DNA from: Ettlia oleoabundans
Lineage: Eukaryota > Chlorophyta > Chlorophyceae > Chlamydomonadales
NCBI GenBank assembly: GCA_019693395.1
Contig: JAAMXP010000211.1
Location: 1-23,350 of the forward strand
Direction of reading: 5' to 3'
DNA length: 23,350 nt
Part shown: piece by piece, positions 1-10,000 of the stretch
Position numbering within the stretch: the stretch's first letter is position 1
Layout: every line of letters starts with the position of its first letter
The notes under the pieces: model-generated
What the model was told of the DNA's origin: nothing
Databases searched by the model: none
The model's input: only the letters and a program-made list of their open reading frames with translations
Position numbers and translations under genes: made by a program

Positions 1-32
<32 letters not shown>
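1..32. repeat. (CA)16 microsatellite in the intron before exon 1
   Basis: Sixteen perfect CA units open the window, followed by CAC/CAT triplets to about 43. It lies in the intron whose acceptor is at 74-75, so it is not coding. Confidence 0.95.
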
Positions 33-34
<2 letters not shown>

Positions 35-75
35 ACCACCATCACCCTGCCCAACCTCCTTCCCCATGTCATCAG

Positions 76-363
76 GCATGGTGCGCATCCACCTTGACGA
101 CCAGATGGACAGCAAGAGCCTGATGGGGGCCTACATCTGCACCGCACGACCCGGGGAGTTTGTGTGGCAGCCGGGCCCCCTGACTCAGGCTGTGGCGCAG
201 GGGCGGTGGCTGCTGGTGGAGGACATCAACCTGGCCCCCGCTGAGGTGCTGGCGGCCCTGGTGCCCCTGCTGGAACGCCGCACCCTGAACATAGCGGCGC
301 GGGCGGAGAGCGTGGCGGCGGCGGCAGGCTTCCAGCTCATCGCAACCGTCACCTCGGCGCCAG
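76..363 (+). CDS. MDN1: MDN1 exon 1: AAA1 core with Walker B
   Basis: Codes residues 1-95. The strand MVRIHL and the Q-M-D-S-K-S segment match the midasin AAA1 start. LLVEDI (210-227) is the Walker B strand with E-D in place of D-E, as in human and yeast AAA1. The sensor-1 strand FQLIATV follows. The first two bases complete a codon begun upstream. The acceptor is ATCAG and the donor is CAG|GTGGGC, phase 1. An ATG at 66 lies in the intron and is not a start. Confidence 0.93.
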
Positions 364-3198
364 GTGGGCGGCAGGCTGTGCTGTCCCATTACGATTGTGC
401 CCGCTGCTGCTGCTCTTGAACCGTTGGGCGGCCAACACGCAAGCAGGGGCATCTTGCTGGACCGTGCGGTGCGGTGGTCGGCTGTTCTTGAGTTGTGTGC
501 GCCCTGCTCTCCGCTGCACGTCAAGGGTGTTGTTCACCTGCCCCGGCTGCAGGTGGCACTGCTGCTGGTGCCTATGGCAGCAGCCAGGCGGTGAATGACC
601 TGCTGGGGGGCCTGTTCCACTACGTGCCAGGTGACAAAATGCGCTTGGGGAGGCAGTTCCTGTGCAAACAGTACTTGGCAACTAATCTGAGGACTACTTG
701 TCGCACATGTTGGGCACTTCTTTTACCCGTTTCCAACACAATAAAATCTTGTCAACACCTATCGATTCCCCCTCAATCCCACCCCCCTTGCAGTGGAGCC
801 TCCCCCCGAGGCTGAGCAGCAGCGCATCCTGTCCCGCCTGCACCCACAACTCGCACCCCTCATCCCACACGCAATGCACACACTCACCCTTGTGCGCGCC
901 GCATACGGCCAGCAGCACCACCATCCCAGCCCCCATCAACAGCAGCTGCAGCAGCAGCAGCAGAACGAGGCAGTAAGCGACGCCCTAGCGCTGGCAGGCA
1001 TTAACGGCAGTCATGGCAGTAGCACCTTCGGTTTCAGCGTGGGGCGTCACTTCAGCATACGGGACGTGCTCAAGTGGTGCCGACGCATGGCTTCGGTGCG
1101 TTAACACACAACAACACATCTTGCTTCTCGCACAGCCCTTGTCTGCCTTTTCTTCCTGCCACCCTTTCTGCACTCGGCCCGCTTAAGCAACTTGGTTAGG
1201 TATTCAATCTGTACCGCTCGCTTTATTTGCCTGCTGCAGCTTCATGGCGCGCTGTTGCAGCGCTCCCTAAAGCCCGCACGTACTGCGCAGTACCAGGAGT
1301 CTTTAGCGGCAGTACCTGTGACGGTACGGGAGGCGGCGTTTGTGGAGGCTGCAGACTGCTTTGCAGCGCTGCTGGGGCGCGCACAGGTGTGTTTGCGTGC
1401 GGGGGGGGGACGCGCCATTAATGTTCGCATTCGCTGCTTTGCACCCTTTGTGACTTACAATTGTTTTGCCATATGCCCATGCCGCCTTATCTCCACGAGG
1501 TTCGACGTTACAACATTGCATTGTTGTCGTTAGGGCGGAGGCTTCCCTTGCATTAATGCTTCGTCAATCTGCTCGTTCGATCGTCACCAGCACAGTCGAT
1601 GCACCTGGCTGCCCCTGCTGCTGCCCCTGCAGGCCGCAGACCAGCTGCTGCATGCGCTGGCAGCTCTCTGGGCAGTTCCTGCCGCGGCAGTACAGCGGTA
1701 TACTGCGCTTCACAGGCCGGCAGTACAGGCGGGTGCTGCCGACCTGGCAGTTGGGAGGGCCGCCCTTCCCTTGCTGGATGCCTCCGCAGGCAGGCAGGCG
1801 CTGGCGGCGGCAGGCGGCGGCGATGGCTTCCGCTTTGCCGCCACCGGCCACGCTCTTCGCAACATGGAGCGAGTTGCTGCAGCAGTTGGGCTGAGTGAGC
1901 CAGTGCTGCTGGTGGGAGAGACGGGCACTGGCAAGACCACGCTGGTGCAGCAGATTGCAAAGATGGTGAGGTACCTGTGCGGCTGGTGAATGGTGGTTCA
2001 AGGACGTTAAGTCTGTGCCGCCATGCAGCCNNNNCCCCCGCGCGCCACACACGCACATACACACCTCCAAAACCCACCTATGCACGCACACACCTCTTCG
2101 CTTATTTACCTTCAAGCTTACACTAGCACTCAATTGATCCGCTCCGTCCCGCCAGGTTGGCGCCAAGCTGGTGGTGCTCAACCTGAGTCAGCAGACCGAC
2201 AGCGGGGACCTTCTGGGTGGCTTCCGTCCGGTACAGCCAGCTGAGGCGGTAGCACCACTGCTGGAAAGATTCGCCGACCTTGTTCGCCACACATGGTGGC
2301 GGGGTAACAACGAGGAGTTTCTGGGCCGGGTGGCTCGCCTGGCTGAGAAGCGCAAGTGGGGGCAGGTGGTGAAGGCCTTCCGCACCGCTTTGGATAAGGT
2401 GGCGGCAGCCGAGCAGCAGCAGCAGGCGGTCGCGGCTGCGGATGGCGCGCAGGCGGCGGCTGCCAATGGAGGCAGCACTGCTGAGCGTGCCCGCACAAGC
2501 AGCAGCAGCAAGAAGCAGAAGCGCGGCGGCGGTGGCAGCAGTGGCTCCAGCAACAAGGCGGCTGCCGGAGCAGTCTTGAGCGAGGAAGTTCTGCGGGATT
2601 GGCGGCAGTTTGGTGATGACGTGGCAGCGGCCGAGGCAACTGCCACCGCTGCTGAGGGCGGCTTTGCCTTTGCGTTTGTGGAGGGGGCTCTGGTGAAGGC
2701 GGTGCGGGAGGGGTGGTGGCTGCTGCTGGATGAGATGAACCTGGCGCCCGCTGAGGTGAGGCGGTGCGGGAGGCGCGGTGGGTGGTGGTGGGGAGTGGCG
2801 GTGGATGGGATGTGGGCCCGTGAGCATGGTTAGCATTCCAGTTGCTAACATTTGTGACGCCGCAGCAGGATTATTGCCTCAGCCGTGCAGACGGAGCAGA
2901 GTAGTTGATGGATTCCCCTTCTTTTGGTTGTCTGTGTTTGCTTCACAATCCTCACACCACTGCATCTTGAGTTTCCTGACATGTGTGCTTGCTTGTTGCT
3001 TGTTGTGTGCAGGCCCTGGAGCGCATTGCGGGTTTGCTTGAGGATGCGGGCGGTGGCAGCCTTGTTGTTGCTGAGCGTGGTGACTCTGAGGGTGTGCCCC
3101 GCCACCCCTCATTCCGCCTATTCGGTGCAATGAACCCCGCCACAGATGCAGGTGGGCACCTGCCGGCCTGCCTGCCCGAGTGGGGTGGTGGTGGTGGT

Positions 3199-3231
<33 letters not shown>

Positions 3232-4055
3232 TGGTGGTGGGGATGTGGGGCGCGCTGTCATGGTCGGTGGTGCCTGCTGCCTGGCAATGCAGTGGTGTTG
3301 AGCAGAGTGGCCTGGCTGCCTGCTGTCAGTGTGCCCTGTTTCTGGAATATTTAAGTTTTGGTTTAAACACGTCCATCTGTCAGCAGTATTTAGAAAATGC
3401 ACGCAACGCATTGGCATGCATAGCACCACATTGTGCCCACTCCACATGGAGCCCACTGATCGCCCATTCAAACTTCACGTTCACCTATGCACCCACCGTT
3501 TACCACCCGCCGTCAAACACCCCCGGCCTCCCCCCCCCGCAGGCAAGCGCGACCTGCCCGCCCCGCTGCGCAATCGCTTCACAGAGATCTGGGTGGGGGA
3601 GCCGCCGCAGGCGAGCTGGCAGCACACCGCAACACCCACGCCTCCCTGCTTCTTGCCACCCTGCCTGCAGTTTCACCTCCCTTTTGCAGCACTGTGCACA
3701 ATGCCGGCAGCTTTACCTGATTTCAAGCCAGCTGTCAGACCTCAAACCCGCGTCCATTCGGCCTGTCAATGCCGCTGCCCAGGTCCTTGGCCTTGCTGCT
3801 CCACCTATCCCTGGCCCGTCTCTGCCTGCCCTGCCCAACATCTTTCCATCTGTCTGCCTGTATGTGGTGCAGCGTGAGGACCTGGCCGCCATAGTGGCTG
3901 GCTACTTGTCTGGCGTGGTGGCGGGGGCGCCAGTGCAGCCCATTGTCGACTTCTACCTGGCGGCCAAGGCGGAGGCGGTGAGAGGGAGGCGGGGTGCCCA
4001 GGGCTGGTGCGGGTGCCTCACACAACCGTAAGGCATGACGGTTCCATCAACGTCT

Positions 4056-4095
<40 letters not shown>

Positions 4096-7000
4096 TTTGG
4101 TTTGAAGTCGGTCAAAGCCAGCTAACTTCACACCCACACTCACACCCCACAAGCCCCCCCCCCATTTTTTGCTCCGTGCAGGATGCCACGCTGCAAGATG
4201 GTGCGGGTCACAAGCCCGCCTACAATCTGCGCACCTTGTGCCGCGCACTGGAGTACACGGCTCGGGCCACCCCCACTTACGGCCTGCAGGTAACTGGCAC
4301 ACCACCAGCTGGTACAGCAGCCAGGCAGGCAGGCAGTCATCGAGCTTCCTAAGGAAGCTGCACCAAGGCCTGGCAGTGCTAAATGGATTGTGACAAGGCA
4401 GGTGCGGTCTGGCATGTCGAAACATTTTACTTCTTATCTGTACCGCCCCCTTCTTTCCCTGCTGCAGCGCTCCCTGTGGGACGGTTTTGCCATGTCCTTC
4501 CTCACACAGCTGGACCCAGGCAGCGGCGCCCGCCTGGACAAGCTGATGCAGCAGCACCTGCTGGGCACGGGCACAAGCCTCAAGGTGGGCGGCTGGGTGA
4601 GTGGGTAGGTGGATGTGGCGCTGGGCTCAAGCTCGCCCCGCCATGTGCTCCTCCCGCCCTGCCGTTCCAACCTGGTGCACTCCGCTGTTTCTGTCTGCTG
4701 CACTACAGGTGCTGCTACGTGCCCCACCTGCGCCTCCCGGGCCCGACTACGTCCTGTTCGACCAATTCTGGGTTGGCACAGGCGGCAGGCCCTTACCCGC
4801 ACCCGGCCAAGGTTTGTTGCTGCCGAATCGGTGAAAGCTAGGTTGGTTTGTGAGCTGCCTGACAGATGACAAGCCTGCATTTCAGTAGGTATCACCAGCT
4901 CTCGAAAGCAGTCAGTTACTTTGCCACTACCGAATCCCATCAAGTTGCCTCGCTTTCATTGCCCTCCCTTGCCGTTTGAACCCCTACCTTCCTATTGTTG
5001 CTGCAGATGGCGGCGGCGGCGCCTTTGTACTGACAGCCACGGTCCAAGCCCACCTGCGCAATGTGGCACGTGCGGTGCTGCTGCGGCGCTACCCCATCCT
5101 GCTGCAGGTAACTTCAACAGAACAAGAAAGGACCGCCAGCTGGCACTGCCTGTACCTGCACCCCATGTCTGGGCAATGGGCAGACATATTGCTGGAGCAT
5201 GCCGCTCGTCCCCATATCCGTTGACTCAGCACCCAGGGTCGTCCTGGCTTGCTCGCTGCATGCCCCCTGCCTGCCTGCCTGACTTGCCTTGCCTTGCGCT
5301 GCTGTTGTGTATGATGCAGGGCCCCACCAGCAGCGGCAAGACCAGCATTGTGTCCTACCTGGCAGCGCAGACGGGCCACACCTTTGTGCGCATCAACAAC
5401 CACGAACAGACAGACCTGCAGGTAAGCAGATGACTAGGCTTCCTCATTCGTTGTAGCATTATCACGTGCTTCAAAGCACACCCGCCACCGCCGCAACATA
5501 TCTTTCCCTCCACCACCAACCCTGCCTGCGTGCCCACAGGAGTACCTGGGGAGCTACGTGGCGGACGAGAGCGGGCGGCTGGTGTTCCGTGAGGGGCCAC
5601 TGGTGCAGGCTGTTCGGCGGGGCCACTGGATTGTGCTGGATGAACTCAACCTGGCACCCACAGAGGTGCTGGAAGCGCTCAACAGGTAGGTGGCCAGCTT
5701 GGTGGCTGCACTAGCTAGCTGTAGAAAGGCTGGGTTTGCTGTGTGGCTGGCCCCCAACGGCTGCCGGCAGTGTTCTGATGCCGGGCGGAACCGCTGACAG
5801 CGCTCAAGAGAGCGCCCTCTTTGCAAATTTGCAGCCCCTTGGTAAAGCCCTGCCCCCCAACCCCCCCCCCCCCATGCAGGCTTCTTGACGACAACCGAGA
5901 GCTGTATGTGCCGGAGCTGCAGGAGGTGGTGAGGCCGCACCCACACTTCATGCTCTTTGCAACACAAAACCCGCCGGGAATCTACGCAGGACGCAAGACG
6001 CTCAGCAGGTGCGGCACTTGGTCTATCCTTGTGACCATATATCCCAGATCCGGTTATTTTGCCACTCGTGCAACTGGTAGAGCCTGCAATGTTGGTGCTG
6101 CTGCATGCATTATGCCTTGAGATGGCCGCTACTCATATACCTGAGGGTATATAGGTGAATATATATAGCTGTGCTTGCGTGCAGGGCCTTCCGCTCCCGC
6201 TTCCTTGAGCTGCATGTGGGCGACATACCCGACGACGAGCTGGCCACAATCTTGGAAAAGAGGTGGGTGGGTGGGTTGGGCGGATGGGCGGAGCGTTTGT
6301 TGTTGGGTTGAATGGCTTGCCGCAAGTTGGCTGTTGAATCTGCTGCTGCCTGGCAAGTCAGCCCTGGTCGATTCCTGCAAATTGTTGGTGTGCATTGCGT
6401 TTTTTTCCCTACAGGGCCAGATTGCACTCGACCTGGTTGCGATTGGTAGATGAAGGCCCTGCCAGTCTTTTGTGCCCACCCTGGCTGTTGACCTGCCCCC
6501 GCTGCCTGTCCTCACGGGCCTGCATCAACCTCCACCCCCGGTGCCGCAGGTGTGCCATTGCCCCCAGCTACGCCGCCAAGCTGGTGGCGGTGCAACGCGA
6601 GCTTCAGCGCCGCCGCTCCGCCTCAAACGTGTTTGCCGGCCGCCATGGCTTTATCACACCTCGGGACCTCTTCAGGTGCACATTGTGCGCGCTAATTTCG
6701 GCTTACTCCTGCATCATGTGCTGCTTGCAGCTGCACATGTGGCTCAAGCTCTCCTCCACCTTGGATTGCTTCATCCTCTGCACCCTGCCTGTGCAAAACT
6801 TCCCCACCAAGCATTAGAAATGATTTATCCCCTCCTTCTCCGCCATTCTCGTGTCGGCCCACATTGGGCTCACTGCTAATGTGCAGGTGGGCGGGGCGTG
6901 GCGCCGTTGGCTACCAGCAGCTGGGTGAAGACGGCTTTGCGGTGCTGGGGGAGCGGCTGCGCAGCGCTGAGGAGCGGGCGGTGGTGGCGGAGGTGTTGCA

Positions 7001-10000
7001 GAAGGTGCTGGGAGCCAAGGTGAGGGTGGTAAAAGGTGGTCTGGTCGGGCAGGGTTCACACCAAGGAGGCCAGAGAGGCCAGTGCTGATAGTTCGGGCAT
7101 GCAATACAACATCTCCACAAGTGCAGGAAGCGTTGGGCCCTGTGTCATGCCGTCGGACAGTTGCTTGGCACCCTGCGAGTCCAAGGCTTTGTTGTAAGCA
7201 CTTGCCCTGCACCACTCTGTGTCTCGTCAGTCAATCCGTCCTGCCGGCCCTTTCCTTTATAGTACAAGCTGCAAAAATCGCATGATACCCAGTAGATAAC
7301 ACGTTTGGTTTGATAGGAGCATGTCTGTACTGCCCCCTGCAGCTGGACCCGGCTGAGATGTACCGCCGCAGGGGTGATGCCCCGCTGCAGCAGCTGAGGG
7401 CGGCGCTGGAGCAAGAATCAGTCGCAGCAGCAGCCGCTGAGGGGGCAGTTGGTGTTGCAGCTGCACAAGAAAGTGGCGCCGTGAGTGCCCAGGACCAGCA
7501 GCGCAGCAGCCACAGCGTGGCAGATGTCGCTGCGCTGAGGAATGCGCTGGGGGGCGTGGTGTGGACGGCATCTATGCGCCGCATGTGAGCCCACCCTGCT
7601 TTTGGTGTGTGGTCTTTCAGCATGTGTTGGACAAAAGTATCTAATACTTAACTTATAAACAGCCTGCTGCCAGCAGCGGCTCTCAGTACAGTCAGCCGGT
7701 TACAAAGCTCAGAAAGCCGCCTCCCTTCAGCTCAGCCAGTCATCCCGGCGCTTGATTACTGCCTGTGCCACCCTGTCATGCCCATTGATGTACCGCCCCT
7801 CCCTGCGCATGTACTTCCTGCAGGTACTGCCTGCTGGAGCGCTGCTTGGAGTTTTCTGAGCCGGCGCTGCTGGTGGGCGAGACGGGGACGGGGAAGACCA
7901 CTGTGTGCCAGATGGCGGCGTTTGTGCGGGGCCAACGCCTGCACATCATCAACTGCAACCAGCACACCGAGGTGTCCGACTTCCTGGGAGGGTTCAGGCC
8001 AAACAGGTGCGACATGGGAAGGGTGGCGGTGGTGCGTTGGGGGTGGGGGTGGGGGGTAAGGATGGAGCGTTGGGAAGAGCACAGATAGATGCAGCATCTG
8101 CATATGCAGCTGAGAGAGCCAGTGCTTTTAAGGCATGCAACCCCCAGCTCATCAAGCAGACATCACACGCAAATCCATCTTGGCTCGTATTTTTTGCAGG
8201 CATCGAGACCGCTCGCTGGTGCAGATGCAGCAGGCGCTGGCAGCCATCAACGCCAACCCGCTATTGAACGCCGCAGGCCAGCCGGCCCTCCCGCAGCCTG
8301 CCACACCTGCGGGTGCTGACCTTCAAGCCGCCCTGATAGGAGCCAGGCAGCGGCTGGAGGCCGCTGTGCATCATGTGCGGGAGCACCCGGCTTCTGGCAA
8401 GAAGGCACAGGCAAAGCAGCAACTGCAGCTGGAGCAGCTGCGGGGGGCGGTTGGCAGCCTGGCAGAGGCGGTGGCTGGTGTACGGGCACCCTTTGACTGG
8501 GCAGATGGGCCGCTGGTGCAGGTGAGGGAGGCTTGGACTTTGTTTTGATGTCAAGCTGCCACGGCTGCTGATTGCCCCATGCAGTTGTCAGGCGCACGTG
8601 TGTGTTTCCCAGCACCCATGCATCCGTATGCACGTTGCCGTAATGCCGCCACGTTCCTTGACAGCTGATTGCCGGCTGCAGTCCTGACAGTCAGTCCTCG
8701 CCATCAACCTTTGCCTGTGTTTCAATCACAGGCTATGCGTGCGGGTGACATGATCCTGGTGGATGAGCTCAACTTGGCCGAGGATGCGGTGCTGGAGAGA
8801 CTGAACAGGTAGGGTGCACTACACGTATGATGTGAGCGTTTTTCTGTGCATGTGTGTGTGTGGGTAGGGGGTGGGGTGGGGGTGGGGGGGGGATTGGCAT
8901 GCTTGGGGAACCAGTTGCCACCATGTCGTTGAGGGTTTGTTGCCACACTGTTGGTCATTGCGGGCCACACACATTGATAGGCCTTGCTGCTTTGGTCTTG
9001 CAAAGCAGTGCTCGATTGATCAAACACACTCTGGTTACTTGCGCTGATGCCCTCAACTTGCCGCCAACCTACCTCCTGCCCTGTTATTGCCTGCAGCGTA
9101 CTTGAGCCGGGGCGCAGCCTGATGCTGGCTGAGAAGGGCGGTGCGGGCGCTGAGCTGGTTGTTGCTCACCCTGCCTTCCGCATAGTGGCTACCATGAACC
9201 CAGGTGGGTGGGTGGGTGGGTGGGTGGGTGCTGGATGGCTGTTAGTTAATTTACTTGGCATGGCAACTGAACCAAATCATTTGATTTGTTGGTGACTGAT
9301 GTGCACCTACGTGGTGCTGGAAACAGCGCTCATGCCGGTTGTGCGCAGCTGTTACTGCGCCATGAAAAGCTTGTGTGTTTACCTGACAATTCTCCCAGCC
9401 GCCGCTTTCTACAGTCCTGCTGCCCCTACATCTGAAGCCTTATGGGTTTGCTGCAATTTGGCCGCTCTCTTGAATCTATTTACTGCCTCAGCCATGTCCT
9501 TCATTGCCGTGTTAGCTTCAAGTACCCCAATCTCATTCCACTGATTGGATTTGCTGCAGGCGGCGACTACGGCAAGAAGGAGCTGTCCCCAGCGCTGTCC
9601 AACCGCTTCACCTCCATCTGGGTGCCCGCCATCGAGGACGAGCAGGAGCTGCTGGCAATACTGGAGTCAAGGCTGGCAGGTCAGTGAGACCTGCACCGCC
9701 TGCATCCCCTGGGAACAGAATCAATGCCTGCGGTTGATCTCGTGTACCGACGCTGCGGCTGCTGCCCTGATGGCGACCTTTATCATCTGCCGCTTCGTGG
9801 TTTGCCCTGCTTATTGCATTGCCTCTCACGCTCTGCTCCTTTCGTGCCTCGTACTCTGGTGTGCAGATGCTGAGGCCAAGCAGCTGGTTGCCCCCCGCCT
9901 CCTTGAGTTCTGGCGCTTCTTCAGGGCGCAGGCAGCACACGCGGCACGCCAGGCGCTGTCGGGTGAGAGTTGATGCCAGCAGGCATGTACACCCAGATCG

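Noticed and set aside
66..68. ATG as the start of the first exon
   Set aside because: It lies in the intron just before the ATCAG acceptor. Midasin needs an N-terminal domain and the AAA1 P-loop upstream.
2123..2851. 242-codon open frame on the minus strand
   Set aside because: It is antisense to exon 6 (AAA2), low-complexity and without motifs; it is a composition shadow.
2861..2869. CGCAGCAG acceptor pair after exon 6
   Set aside because: The sequence that follows does not continue the AAA2 helix, whereas exon 7 at 3013 does so exactly.
3180..4031. 283-codon plus-strand frame through introns 7 and 8 and exon 9
   Set aside because: It reads through the TG microsatellite and the introns; only the exon 9 part resembles midasin.
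4056..4092. Polyglutamine coding exon
   Set aside because: An open frame crosses it, but it falls between donor 3977 and acceptor 4181, where exons 9 and 10 join in phase to a conserved sequence.
6410..6550. Alternative acceptor near 6415 extending exon 18
   Set aside because: The added peptide has no midasin similarity; starting at 6550 gives the conserved CAIAPSY directly after LEKR.
7824..8006. Separate MoxR-type or other bacterial AAA gene
   Set aside because: The Walker motifs sit in one spliced chain with five sister AAA units in midasin order, and the introns exclude a bacterial source.
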